DNA from: Nocardioides agariphilus
GTDB lineage: Bacteria > Actinomycetota > Actinomycetes > Propionibacteriales > Nocardioidaceae
NCBI RefSeq assembly: GCF_015352445.1
Contig: NZ_JADKPO010000025.1
Location: 1-64,000, forward strand
Direction of reading: 5' to 3'
Length of the DNA stretch: 64,000 nucleotides
Shown here: one piece after another, positions 34,684-44,900 of the stretch
Position numbering within the stretch: the first letter of the stretch is position 1
Layout: each line of letters begins with the position of its first letter
Position numbers and translations under genes: made by a program
Notes under the pieces: generated by a model
What the model saw: the letters and a program-made list of their open reading frames with translations, nothing else
Told to the model about the DNA's origin: nothing
The model's database searches: none

Positions 34684-34711
34684 GGTGACGTTTGCCCAGG
34701 TCAGCGGGCTC

Positions 34712-37705
34712 TCACAAGTCGAACAGGGAGTCGGTGTGGTTGATGTCGGCGTCGGTGCGAGGCGTGTTGGTGGCACCGCTGGACGCCGGCGCACCATCGG
34801 GTGCGACAGGCTCGGGTGCCTCGTCGGGCTCGGGCTCGTCGTCGGCGTCGAGAATCGTCTCGGGGTCCTGGCCACCCTGGCCCACCTCGAACAGCGACTG
34901 GCCCTCGGGGATGTCGTCGCCGACTCGCCAATCGGGGGTGGCGTCCTCGACGGCCGGGGTCGCAGCGGCTGCCGGGGCTGCCGCCGGGGTCGCCGAGCCG
35001 GCGGGTGCGCCGTGGCCGACGTCGAACAGCGACTGGCCCTCGGGGATGTCGTCGCCGACCTGCCAGTCAGCCGAGCCGGTAGTCGAGCCGGTAGTCGGCC
35101 CGGTAGTCGGCCCGGTAGTCGCCGCTGGCTGCGCCGGCGCGCTCTCGGCGGGTGGCTCAGGCGAGGAGTCGCCGATGTCGAACAGGGAGGTGCCGGCGGG
35201 GATCTCGGTGCCGACGCCGGCGTCGGCCTTGGCCCGGGTAGGCGTGGCAGGTGGTGCCGCGAAGGTGGTCTCCTCCTCGACCGGGGTATCGAACAGTGAG
35301 GCCCCGTCGCCGAACAAGGAGCCACCGAGCTTGCCCTCGCCGCCCTGGATGCCCTCGACCTCGGACTTCGCCTCGGTGGGCTGAGGCTGGTCGGCCTGGT
35401 CGGTGTCGAAGAGGGAGCCGGGCTGCCTGGTGTCGACAGGCTCGACGGGCTCGACGGGCTCGACAGGCTGGGCCACCGATGGTGCGGCGATGGGAGAGGC
35501 GGGCGACTCTCCGGCTGCCGGCGGTGCGGCGGGACCAGGTGCCGATCCCACGACGGCTCGCGCCTTCGTCGCCGAGACGCCCTTGACCGAGGCCAGCAGC
35601 ATCTGGGCGACGTCGAGGACCTCGACCTGCTCGCTCGCCTCACCACGTGACTGCGCGGCGGTCAGACCGTCGTCGAGCATCACGCGGCAAAACGGGCAGC
35701 CGACGGCGATCTGGTCGGCACCGGTGGCCACGGCCTCGCGGGTGCGGTTCTCGTTGATGCGCTCGCCGATCCGCTCCTCCATCCACATGCGGGCGCCGCC
35801 CGCGCCGCAGCAGAAGGAGCGTTCGGCGGACCGCTCCATCTCGACGTACTGCGCTCCCGGCAGCACCTGGAGCAGCTCGCGCGGCGGGCTGTAGACCTGG
35901 TTGTGGCGGCCCAGGAAGCACGGGTCGTGGTAGGTGATCGACCGCGGCGACGCGCCTTCACCGGACGCGACGGGAGTGAGCTTGCCGTCGCGGACCAGCC
36001 GGTTGAGCAGCTGGGTGTGGTGCACGACCTCGAGCTCGAGGCCGAAGTCGCGGTACTCGTTCTTGAGGGTGTTGAAGCAGTGGGCGCAGGTGGTGACGAC
36101 CTGCTTGGTCTTGGCCTCGGTGAGGGTGGCGACGTTCTGCGAGGCCAGGCCCTGGTAGACGAACTCGTTGCCGGCGCGCCGCGCCGCGTCACCCGTGCAG
36201 GTCTCGCCGTTGCCCAGCACGCCGAAGGAGATCCCGGCGAGGTTGAGCAGCTCGGCGACGGCGCGTGTGGTCTTCTTGGCGCGGTCCTCGTAGGCTCCGG
36301 CGCAGCCCACCCAGAACAGCCAGTCGACCGACTCGAGCGACTCGATGGTCTCGCCGACGACCGGGACCTCGAAGTCGAGGCCCTTGGCCCAGTCCATGCG
36401 CATCGTCGGCGCCATGTTCCAGGGGTTGCCCTTGCCCTCCAGACCGCGGAACAGCTGGCTGAGCTCGGCCGGGAAGTTGTTCTCGACGAGCACCTGGTAG
36501 CGGCGCATGTCGATGATGTGGTCGACGTGCTCGATGTCGACGGGGCACTGGTTGACGCAGGCTCCGCAGTTGGTGCACGACCACAGCACATCGGGATCGA
36601 TGACGCCGTAGGACGCCTCGTCGGCGATCAGCGGGCGGGCGGCCTCCTGCTTGACCGACTCGGGGAGGCCGTCGCGGGCGGACTCCTCAGCCAGGATGTA
36701 GGGCGCCTTGGCGAACGCGTGGTCGCGCAGCTCCAGGATCAGCATCTTGGGAGACAGCGGCTTCTCGGTGTTCCATGCGGGGCACTGGGACTGGCAACGG
36801 CCGCACTCGGTGCAGGTCGCGAAGTCGAGCAGGCCCTTCCAGGTGAAGTCCTCAACGGCGCCGACGCCCAGCTTGGCGTCCTCGTCGAGCTCCTCGAGGT
36901 CGTCCATCGTGATCGGCTTGCCGGCCGACATCATCGGCACTGCGGCACCCAGGGCCACTGGAGTGCGACCGAACATCACGTTGATCGGCGCCACGAAGAT
37001 ATGGAGGTGCTTGGAGTGCACCACATCGACGAGGAAGACCAGCATGATGCCGATGTGGAGCAGTAGTCCGAGGTGCTCGAGGAACTCCAAGGACCCGTGG
37101 TCGATCCCGTCGAGCCAGTCGCCGACGGCGATCGACATGAACGCCCCGCTCTTGTAGGGCAGGTTGCCCAGCGCGGAGGCGGCGCCTCGGAAGAGGAACA
37201 GCGACCAGACGACGTTGAAGATCATGAACAGCACGACCCACGCGCCGCCGAGGTGGGAGCCCTTGAACCGGGACTTGCGGCCCAGCCGCTGCGGGGAGTT
37301 GCGGAGCCGGATGATCGCGAACGTCGTGATGCCGGCCAGCGCCATCAGCGCGATGAAGTCCTGGAGGAAGCCGAGCACGGCCCAGCGGCCGATGAGCGGG
37401 ATCGCGAAGTGGGGGTCGAAGAGGGCGCCGTAGGCCTCGAGGTAGACCGAGGCCAAGATGACGAAGGCCCAGAAGACGAAGAAGTGCGCCGCGCCCGGCA
37501 CGCTCCACTTGAGGAGCTTCTTCTGGCCGAAGACCTCGACGACCTGGCGCTTGAGGGTCGCGCCGAGACGCCCGGTCACTCCCTCTACCCGACCCGGCGC
37601 CGGCTGTCCGGCCGTGATCAGCCGGTAGAGGAAGAGGACCCGTCGACCCACGATCGGCAGGGCGACCGCGTTCATCAGCAGGCCGATCACCAGCACCCAG
37701 TTCAC
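34712..37705 (-). CDS. etfD: EtfD-like membrane Fe-S oxidoreductase with a long SLFD-motif tail
   Basis: 997 aa from GTG 37705 (AGGAG at 8 nt). The first ~260 residues hold about six membrane helices of the nitrate-reductase-gamma type (NWVLVIGLLMNAVAL onward). Two 4Fe-4S ferredoxin motifs follow: CTECGRCQSQCP (~293-305) and CTNCGACVNQCP (~375-386). Two cysteine-rich CCG-type domains come next (TCAHCFNTLKNE ~540, SFCCGAGGARMW ~632). This is the architecture of mycobacterial EtfD (Rv0338c), which passes electrons from ETF to menaquinone in beta-oxidation. From ~710 the chain is a low-complexity Pro/Ala/Asp/Glu tail of ~285 residues with seven short SLFD-like motifs. The tail also contains 12-bp and ~15-bp tandem repeats. 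It is a reasonable partner of FadE5 in this window. Confidence 0.88.
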   Translation of the reverse strand: MNWVLVIGLLMNAVALPIVGRRVLFLYRLITAGQPAPGRVEGVTGRLGATLKRQVVEVFGQKKLLKWSVPGAAHFFVFWAFVILASVYLEAYGALFDPHFAIPLIGRWAVLGFLQDFIALMALAGITTFAIIRLRNSPQRLGRKSRFKGSHLGGAWVVLFMIFNVVWSLFLFRGAASALGNLPYKSGAFMSIAVGDWLDGIDHGSLEFLEHLGLLLHIGIMLVFLVDVVHSKHLHIFVAPINVMFGRTPVALGAAVPMMSAGKPITMDDLEELDEDAKLGVGAVEDFTWKGLLDFATCTECGRCQSQCPAWNTEKPLSPKMLILELRDHAFAKAPYILAEESARDGLPESVKQEAARPLIADEASYGVIDPDVLWSCTNCGACVNQCPVDIEHVDHIIDMRRYQVLVENNFPAELSQLFRGLEGKGNPWNMAPTMRMDWAKGLDFEVPVVGETIESLESVDWLFWVGCAGAYEDRAKKTTRAVAELLNLAGISFGVLGNGETCTGDAARRAGNEFVYQGLASQNVATLTEAKTKQVVTTCAHCFNTLKNEYRDFGLELEVVHHTQLLNRLVRDGKLTPVASGEGASPRSITYHDPCFLGRHNQVYSPPRELLQVLPGAQYVEMERSAERSFCCGAGGARMWMEERIGERINENRTREAVATGADQIAVGCPFCRVMLDDGLTAAQSRGEASEQVEVLDVAQMLLASVKGVSATKARAVVGSAPGPAAPPAAGESPASPIAAPSVAQPVEPVEPVEPVDTRQPGSLFDTDQADQPQPTEAKSEVEGIQGGEGKLGGSLFGDGASLFDTPVEEETTFAAPPATPTRAKADAGVGTEIPAGTSLFDIGDSSPEPPAESAPAQPAATTGPTTGPTTGSTTGSADWQVGDDIPEGQSLFDVGHGAPAGSATPAAAPAAAATPAVEDATPDWRVGDDIPEGQSLFEVGQGGQDPETILDADDEPEPDEAPEPVAPDGAPASSGATNTPRTDADINHTDSLFDL

Positions 37706-37823
37706 TCCACAGGCTCCTGTCGGGGTCCGTACGTCGAGGGACTGCCCGAGCCTAAGGCGCAGCGCCGACGGGCGGCAGACCTGCCCAGGTGAGAAGACTC
37801 CTACTGAGCGGACATGTGCTGCT

Positions 37824-38942
37824 TCAGAGTCGATAGGCGCCACGGGCGTTGCCACCCGCCACCATGGCGCCGATGCGCCGCGCGTCGGGCTCGCTGAGCT
37901 CGTCGGCTCGCACCAGGTCGGCCAGCACGCCATCGAGGCCCCGGCGAAACAGCAGGCTGCCCAGCAGGTAGAGCTCGGGCAGTCCGAAGGCGTCGGAGGA
38001 GTGCAGCAGCTTGGTGAACGGGACCAGCTCGAGACTCTCCTCGATCAGTCGTCGCGAGAGGGCGCCGGTGTTGTGCACCGCGAGGCCGACGTCCATGAAG
38101 ACGTGGTCGAAGACCTGGGCAAGGTAGGCGGCGTGGCGGTGGAACGGGTAGTTGTGCAGCAGCAGGACCGGTACGCCGAGTGGCTCGGTCGCGCGCAGGA
38201 ACGGCGTCAGGTGCAGTGGGTCGCACCGGAGCAGGTCGACGTCGTTGTCGCCGTACCCGACATGCAGCTGGAGGGGCAGGCCGGCCTCGATCGCGGTCCA
38301 CGCCAGGGCGCTGATCACGGTGCGGTCGGTGATCCGCCAGGGCTCACCGTCTGCGGGCCGTGACGAGTGCAGGGTGGCCACGACGTCGAGGTCGCTCGGG
38401 CGCTCGCCGAGCAGGTCGAGGCCGCAGCGGTAGGCGGCGATGCTCTTGGCGCCGACTGCCTCGGACTCGGTGAGGCGTTGGCGCAGCGCGTTGCGGAAGT
38501 CGCGCGGCTCCGTGCCGGTCTCCAGCAGCTCCTGGGCCGTCGTCTCGAGACGGAGGATCTCGTGGGCGCGAACGGCCGGTCCGGCGTAGGCCGCCACCTC
38601 GGCGGGGTCACAGATCTCCTCGGGCTGGAAGCCGGTGTCGACGAGCAGCGTGTCGATGCCGGCAGCAGTCAGCATCCGCCGGGCGACCTCGTCGTGGCCG
38701 AGGGCCTGCCGACGGCCCAGGTAGGTGTCGGGGTCGGCGTGGGGCTCCAGGCCGAGCAGCGGCGCGCAATGGCGTCGGATCGCCGCCCCGAGCATCGAGT
38801 CGAACGGTGAGCCAGTCCACCTGCCGGCACCAGCCCCCTCGTTCAGCAACGCCTCGAAGGCCGGGCGGTCGAGGTCGCGTCGCACGAGGCCGTGACAGTG
38901 GTGGTCGACGAGAGGCCCTGCGACGTAAGGGGTCTGGGTCAT
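37824..38942 (-). CDS. Amidohydrolase-fold protein (amidohydrolase 2 type)
   Basis: 372 aa from ATG 38942. The metal-dependent hydrolase fold starts PLVDHHCHGLV (HxH motif), with LPLQLHVGYGDND and LLHNYPFHRHAAYLA giving later His, and LHSSDAFGLPELY with the acidic residue. It resembles the hydrolase module of FluG-like and gamma-glutamyl-amine pathways. It sits 33 bp after the APC permease on the same strand, with the glutamine-synthetase-like gene divergent from both. The substrate is likely an amine or amide-bearing small molecule; that is inferred. Confidence 0.82.
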   Translation of the reverse strand: MTQTPYVAGPLVDHHCHGLVRRDLDRPAFEALLNEGAGAGRWTGSPFDSMLGAAIRRHCAPLLGLEPHADPDTYLGRRQALGHDEVARRMLTAAGIDTLLVDTGFQPEEICDPAEVAAYAGPAVRAHEILRLETTAQELLETGTEPRDFRNALRQRLTESEAVGAKSIAAYRCGLDLLGERPSDLDVVATLHSSRPADGEPWRITDRTVISALAWTAIEAGLPLQLHVGYGDNDVDLLRCDPLHLTPFLRATEPLGVPVLLLHNYPFHRHAAYLAQVFDHVFMDVGLAVHNTGALSRRLIEESLELVPFTKLLHSSDAFGLPELYLLGSLLFRRGLDGVLADLVRADELSEPDARRIGAMVAGGNARGAYRL

Positions 38943-38947
38943 GTCAT

Positions 38948-38973
38948 CAGGCTCGCAGGCTCGCAGGCTCGCA
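38948..38973. repeat. 8-bp tandem repeat in the permease-amidohydrolase gap
   Basis: Three complete copies of CAGGCTCG plus a partial one fill the spacer between the two minus-strand genes, overlapping neither coding end. It adds spacing between the permease stop and amidohydrolase start. Confidence 0.8.
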
Positions 38974-38975
38974 GC

Positions 38976-40421
38976 TCAGCCATCGGCCGCGTCGACCTTC
39001 TCGAGTGACACCGAGAGCCGGCGTGCCAGACCCGGCGAGAGCACCATCGCGACAGCGACCAGGAGCACGATCCCGAACGCGACGACGGGGAACCACTGAC
39101 CCGGGTTGCCATCGGGGTAGGGGATGACGTTGCGCCAGATCGTGTAGCCCAGCATGACGAGCGCGGCCAGCGGGATCACGATCTCCCACGTCGGCACCGA
39201 CATCTTGCGATCGACGAACAGCAGCTTGATGCAGCCGACCGTCGCCAGCACATAGGCGACGAGGAGGATCAAGGTGCCGATGGTGCCGCTCCAGAGGAAC
39301 GTGTCGAAGGGCTTCGCACCGAAGAGCACCGCGCACACCAACGCGATCGCAGCGATCTTGAAGCAGACCACGATGGCCGCGATCGCAGGGGTGTCGTTGC
39401 GGCCGGTGCGGCTGAGGATCGAGCCGGGGCTGGCGTCGCGAGCCACGGCGAACAGCAGTCGCGATGCCCCCACGACGCACGCCAGGCAGCAGGCGAACGC
39501 GCTGACTGCGGCGCCGAGGGTGACGGTCTCGCCGATCCACGACGCGATGTAGGACGTGCCGATGTCGCCCATGAGCGCGCCGGACCCTACGAACGCCTCC
39601 ATGCCGGCCTTGTCGGTCCCGAAGGCCATCACCTCGACGGCGGTGACGAAGGTGAAGTAGACGCCACCGAAGATCGCCGTGCCGAGGATCGCCCGGGGGA
39701 TGTCGCGCGACGGGTTGTGCGCCTCCTCGCCGAGGGTGGCGGCCGCCTCGAAGCCGGCGAACGACAGCAGGCCGAAGACGATCCCGAGGAACAGCGTGGA
39801 GGTGTCCGTGCCGGGCTCGACCTTGAACACGTCGAGGGTCAGCTCGGCACCTCCCGGCGCGGAACCGGCCGCCATCTTCACGAACGCGAACAGTGCGATG
39901 AGCAGGATCAGCAGTACGGTGACGCCCTCGATCACCAGGAGCGTCGTGGTCGCGCGTCGTGCGGGCACGATCGCGAGCCACAGCACCAGCACCAGTGCCA
40001 GCCCGCCGACCACGAAGCCCGCCCAGTCGGGCTGGTCGGTCCAGATGCCCGTGTCATCGAGGAACTGGGCGCCGAAGACACCGGTCGCGCTGGCGGTGAC
40101 CAGGCCGTAGAACGTATAGGTCGCCAGCAGGCTCAGACCCGCCGTAGCGCCCGCCTGCGGTCCGAGCGTGGCGCCTGCGAAGACGTAGACCGATCCTGCG
40201 TGCTGGTAGTACTGGCACAGCCGCACGAACACGTAGGCGATCAGCAGCACCGCGACCGCGGCCAGGAAGAACGCCAGTGGTGTCGCGCGACCCACGAGAC
40301 CAGCGGTGCCCTGGGGGTTGATGTTCGCGGCCATCGACGGCGCCATCAGCGCCACGGAGATGCCGACTGCCTGCCAGATCGTGAGACCCCTGCGTAGTCC
40401 GGTACTGCCGGCGGTGGCCAC
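38976..40421 (-). CDS. APC-family amino acid/amine permease
   Basis: 481 aa with 12 or so membrane segments. GTG 40421 has GAGGAG 5-6 nt upstream. Conserved APC features: QAVGISVALMAPSMAANI at helix 1, FAGFEAAATLGEEAHNPSRDIPRAI (the APC motif in helix 6-7), and ASRLLFAVARDASPG in the later loop. It moves amino acids or amines with protons. Likely brings in the substrate of the divergent glutamine-synthetase-like enzyme and the amidohydrolase. Confidence 0.9.
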   Translation of the reverse strand: MATAGSTGLRRGLTIWQAVGISVALMAPSMAANINPQGTAGLVGRATPLAFFLAAVAVLLIAYVFVRLCQYYQHAGSVYVFAGATLGPQAGATAGLSLLATYTFYGLVTASATGVFGAQFLDDTGIWTDQPDWAGFVVGGLALVLVLWLAIVPARRATTTLLVIEGVTVLLILLIALFAFVKMAAGSAPGGAELTLDVFKVEPGTDTSTLFLGIVFGLLSFAGFEAAATLGEEAHNPSRDIPRAILGTAIFGGVYFTFVTAVEVMAFGTDKAGMEAFVGSGALMGDIGTSYIASWIGETVTLGAAVSAFACCLACVVGASRLLFAVARDASPGSILSRTGRNDTPAIAAIVVCFKIAAIALVCAVLFGAKPFDTFLWSGTIGTLILLVAYVLATVGCIKLLFVDRKMSVPTWEIVIPLAALVMLGYTIWRNVIPYPDGNPGQWFPVVAFGIVLLVAVAMVLSPGLARRLSVSLEKVDAADG

Positions 40422-40437
40422 CTGCGCTCCTCTCCGA

Positions 40438-40459
40438 GGAGCCGACCCCTGCCGGCTCC
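40438..40459. promoter_or_regulatory. Inverted repeat in the divergent permease/glutamine-synthetase-like promoter
   Basis: GGAGCCG (40438-40444) and CGGCTCC (40453-40459) form a perfect 7-bp stem with an 8-nt loop in the 50-bp gap between divergent starts. A second shorter repeat CTCCTC-TCC-GAGGAG lies beside it and covers the permease ribosome site. Candidate operator. Confidence 0.45.
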
Positions 40460-40471
40460 TACGATGCGAGT

Positions 40472-41872
40472 GTGGATCACGTCGCCGACCTGGCCCAGAC
40501 CGAACGCGACGCACGTGCCGCCGCGGCCGCCACGTTGCTCGGCCCACTCTCCGAGCGCGGCATCGTCGCCGTCGCCGCGACGTTCGTCGACAACTCCGGG
40601 GTGGCCAGGGTCAAGGCGGTGCCGCTGGATCGGCTGCCGCACCTCGCGGCGTGGGGAGTCGGGTCGTCGGTGTCCTTCGACCGGTTCCGCTTCGACGACT
40701 GGATCGCCGGCGCGGGTGAGGGGCGCGAGGTGGTCGGCGACCTGCGGGTGATGCCGGACGTACGCCGTGTCGTCCCGCTCTCCGCTCAGCCCGGGTGGGC
40801 GTGGACGCCGGCCGACCGCTACCGGCAAGACGGCGTCCCGCACGACCAGTGCAACCGTCTGCTGCTGTCGTCCATGGTCGGATCGCTGGCAGCGCATGGG
40901 ATCTCGATGAAGGCGTCTGTCGAGCTCGAATGGGTGGTCGGTGACGACGACGGGACTGACGACTTCACGCCTGCCGTGCGTGGGCCGGCCTACGGCCTGG
41001 CCCGACTCGTCGACGGCTCCGACTACAGCCGTGACGTGCTCACGGCCCTGGCCGGCTCGGGGGTCGTCGTCGAACAGTTCCACCCCGAGTACGCGCCGGG
41101 TCAGATGGAGCTGTCCGTAGCACCCGAGGACCCGGTCTCCGCTGCCGACACCTCGGTGCTGGTGCGCACCGTCATCGCTGGCGTCGGCGCACGGCACGGC
41201 TTCCGCACCTCGTTCTCCCCGAAGGTGGCCGTGCCTGGTGTCGGCAACGGCGGTCACGTGCACTGTTCGCTGTGGCGAGGCGACCAGAACCTGATGGCCG
41301 GCGGCCCGTCCGAGCACTTCGGGCTCTCGGCGGAGGGGGAGTCCTTCGCCGCTGGGGTGCTCGCGCATCTCCCTGCTCTGATGGCCGTCGGTGCACCTGG
41401 CGCGACGTCGTACCTGCGGCACCTGCCTTCCCACTGGGCGGGCACCTATGCCTGCTGGGGGCTGGAGAACCGCGAGGCAGCGGTGCGGATGGTCACCGGA
41501 TCGCCGGGGGCGACGGCGATGGCGGCCAACATCGAGGTCAAGTGCTTCGACCTGCACGCCAACCCCTACCTGGCCTTCGCCGGCGTCATCGCTGCCGGCG
41601 TGGCCGGCCTCGCGTCCAACGCGCGTCTGCCCGACCCCGTCGACGTCGATCCCGCCGTGCTGCCCGATGCCGAGCTGGCCGCGCGCGGCATCAAGCGCCT
41701 GCCGACCTCGCTCCGAGAGGCGGTCGTCGCCTTCGCCGGCGACGCGGTGATCCGGGAGGCCTTCGGCGGCCCCTTGTCCGCCTCGATCGTCGCCGTGCGG
41801 GAGAGCGAGATCGAGCTGTTCGACGGTGTCAGCGACCAGGAGATCGCGGCCCGTACCAGGTGGCAGCGCTGA
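40472..41872 (+). CDS. Glutamine synthetase-family ligase (GlnA-like, gamma-glutamyl-amine type)
   Basis: 466 aa from GTG 40472. GS blocks: SVELEWVVG (metal Glu), HPEYAPGQMELSV (metal Glu and His), GNGGHVHCSLW (metal His), and SHWAGTYACWGLENREAAVRM (Arg/Glu substrate loop). It lacks the GS type I adenylylation site and diverges from housekeeping glutamine synthetase. With the divergent APC permease and amidohydrolase this points to a gamma-glutamylation route for an amine or amino acid. The exact substrate cannot be read. Confidence 0.85.
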   Translation: MDHVADLAQTERDARAAAAATLLGPLSERGIVAVAATFVDNSGVARVKAVPLDRLPHLAAWGVGSSVSFDRFRFDDWIAGAGEGREVVGDLRVMPDVRRVVPLSAQPGWAWTPADRYRQDGVPHDQCNRLLLSSMVGSLAAHGISMKASVELEWVVGDDDGTDDFTPAVRGPAYGLARLVDGSDYSRDVLTALAGSGVVVEQFHPEYAPGQMELSVAPEDPVSAADTSVLVRTVIAGVGARHGFRTSFSPKVAVPGVGNGGHVHCSLWRGDQNLMAGGPSEHFGLSAEGESFAAGVLAHLPALMAVGAPGATSYLRHLPSHWAGTYACWGLENREAAVRMVTGSPGATAMAANIEVKCFDLHANPYLAFAGVIAAGVAGLASNARLPDPVDVDPAVLPDAELAARGIKRLPTSLREAVVAFAGDAVIREAFGGPLSASIVAVRESEIELFDGVSDQEIAARTRWQR

Positions 41873-41925
41873 GTCGTGTGGGCGAGCGTGCGCTCTGGCG
41901 CACGCTGAGGGACACGACGCGGCCT

Positions 41926-44900
41926 ATGCTCCACCCCGTGTGGGTGGGGGTGCTGGGCCCGACGCTCGTCGTGGCCGAAGAAGGAGGGCCGCCGGTCGAG
42001 CTGCGCGCGGCCAAGCACCGCGCACTGCTCGCCGCACTGGCCCTGCATCCGGCGCGCACCGTCTCGCCCGACGTCCTCGTCGAGGCGATCTGGGGACCCG
42101 ACGCCCCGGCGAGTGCGAGCACGACGCTGCAGAGCTACGTGTCGGTCGTACGTCGCGCGCTCGAGCCCGACCTGCCGGCCCGGGTCGCGTCGTCGTACTT
42201 GCTCAGCGTCGACAGCGGCTACCGCCTCGTCGCGGACACCGACGCCGAGAGCTTCGCGGCGACGGTTCACGAGGTGCACGGCCAGCTGGGAGCGGTGGCC
42301 ACCGATCTGGTGCCGGTCGCGCACGACCCGGCGGCGATCGAGGGGCAGGCCGCTCGGCTGGCGCACGCCTTGGGGCAGTGGCGCGGCACAGCGTTCGACG
42401 ACCTGCCGGAGTCCGACCTCCTGGTGCCCGAGCGTGCTCGCCTCGATGCCCTCCGGGTGCTGGCCCAGGAGGATCGGGCCGCCTGCTTGGTGGCGGCGGG
42501 TCGCGATGCCGAGGCGGTCGCCGAGCTCGAGTCGCTGACCCGGGCGCACCCCCTTCGCGAACGCCCCTGGCAGCTGCTGGCCCTGGCCCTCGCTCGCACC
42601 GGCAGGCAGGCCGATGCCCTCGGGGCGCTCGAGCGTCTGCGGACCACGCTCGATGAGGAGCTCGGGCTGGAGCCCTCGCGGGAGATCAACCAGCTGCAGA
42701 CGGCGATCCTTCGCCACGAGCTGCCGCCCGCCCGCGCGAGGGCAGCCGTGGCGCCTGATCCGGCGCGCGGCCCTGAGCAGGCCACGGTCACGCTTCCAGA
42801 GTGGCCGCTCGTCGGCCGCGAGCAGCACCTGGCGATCCTGGAGAGCCTGCTCGACCAGGCGCACGGCGGCTCGCCCGCCTACGCCGCGCTCGTCGGCGAA
42901 CCGGGCGCCGGCAAGAGCCGCCTCGGGGCTGAGCTCGCGGCCCGGGCTCAGCAGCGAGGTGCCCTGGTGCTGGTGGGCCGCTGCTCGCAGGACGAGGACG
43001 CGCCGCCGCTGTGGCCATGGCGTCAGGTGCTCGGCGACGCGGTGGTCGACCAGCCGACGGCCGGCGTGGACCCGGACGCCGCCAGGTTCGCCGTCGCCGA
43101 GTCCGTGCGCCGTGCGCTGGCCGACCTGGCTCGTGACCAGACCGTCGTGCTCGGGCTGGAAGACCTGCACTGGGCGGACGTCTCGTCGCTGCGGGTGCTG
43201 CGTCACGTCCTGGCCCACCTCGAGTCCGGACGTCTGCTCGTGCTCGCGACCTGGCGGCGCGGCGCGACCGCTGCGCCCACGAGCGCGGGTCACGCGCTTG
43301 CCGACGTCGCTGAGTCCCTCGCGCGCCACCACGCCACGACCATCGACGTCGCTGGACTCAGCGAGGAGGACACCGCCCGCCTGGTGTCCGAGCTCGCAGG
43401 CGGGGTCGAGGAGTCCGTGGCAACGGCGCTGCACCTGCGCACGGACGGAAACCCGTTCTTCCTCATCGAGTACGGACGGCTCGCGCGAGACGAGGGGCGT
43501 GGGCTCGGCGAGGCGATCGACACGGTCCCTGCGACGGTCGCTGCCGTCGTGGGCCGCCGGATCTCCCAGCTGCCGGAGCCCACGGCTACGACGCTCACGG
43601 CCGGCGCCGTGATCGGCCGGGAGTTCTCGGTCGACGTGCTGGCCCGAGCCCTCGACGCCGACGAGCTCGCCCTGCTCGACCTCCTCCAGCCCGCCGTCGA
43701 CGGCGACCTGCTGCGCGACGTGGGTGGCGACCAGTTCCGGTTCGGCCACGCGCTGGCTCGTGACGCGGCCTACGACTCGCTCTCCCCGTCTCGCCGTGAG
43801 CGTCTACACGCGCGGATCGCGACCATCGTGGAGGAGCGGCCGGACGCCACGCCCCGCGCGCCCGAGGTGGCGCGCCACTGGGCGGCAGCCGGCCCCCGTC
43901 ACGTCGGGCGGGCCTGGCGGGCTGCAGCGCGAGCGGGTGCGCTGGCGATGTCGGCGCACGCGGCCGAAGAGGCAGCCGGACACCTCGAGACCGCGCTCGC
44001 CCTCCATGCCCGAGACCCGGATGCCGACGCCCGGCAGCGTTACGACCTGCTCGTCGAGTACGCCACGGCCTGCCGCTGGAGCACTCGTCGCGACGAGATG
44101 CACCAGGCCAGCGACGAGGCGACCTTGATCGCCGGTGAGCTCGGTGAGCCGGAGCTCGTCGTCCGGTCGGCGACCGTGCCGTCGTACGACGCGCTCTGGC
44201 CGGCCCGGGCCTACGCGGTGAGCAACGAGGCGGTCGTCGGGGTGTTGCGACAGGCACTCGCCTCCTTGTCCGTGGAGGACTCCGAGGTGCGGTGCCGGTT
44301 GTTGCTGGCACTGGCGACCGAGGACTACTACTCAGCGCGGGCCGCGGAGATCGACCGGCTGGTGGACGAGGCCATCGGGATCGCCCGGCGGCTGGCGGAC
44401 GTCGACCTGCTGGCGAAGTCGCTGCTGGCAGCGGTGACAGCCCTGTGGCGCCCCGACTGCGCCGAGAGGCGTCGAGCGCTCCTGACGGAGTGCGCCACCC
44501 TCGCCGAGGAGCTGGACGATGCCCGCCTGCTCACCAACGCTCGCTGCCTGTTGGCCAGTGTGCGCAGCGAGCTCGGCGACGTCGACGGGATCGATGCCGA
44601 GCTCGTCCGGCTGGCCGAGGACGCGCGCGAGCAACGCTTGTACTTCGCGGAGCTGATGCTGGTCTGCCTCGCGCACTCGTGGTCGGTCATGCGGGGCGAC
44701 CACGAGGTGTTCGAGGCGCAGCTCGCCCGCGTCGATGAGCTCGAGGACCTCATCTCGATGCCCGCCAAGCTCGACACCGTCACAGGTGTGAGGCTCTACC
44801 GTCCGCTGTGGGAGCCCGACATCCCCGTGGCCGTCGATCTCGTCCAGTTCTTCCTCGCACAGACCAGCCTCCCCCTGGCCCCGGCGGCAGTTGCGCTGTT

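Noticed and set aside
34712-35575. Sliding-clamp binding tail in the EtfD-like protein
   Set aside because: Only two of the seven motifs have QSLF, and the protein is a membrane Fe-S reductase; a chance match is likelier.
41566-43749. Minus-strand ORF of 727 aa opposite the GS-like and BTAD regulator genes
   Set aside because: It is antisense to conserved domains (P-loop, Walker B, GS motifs) and shows no domain of its own.
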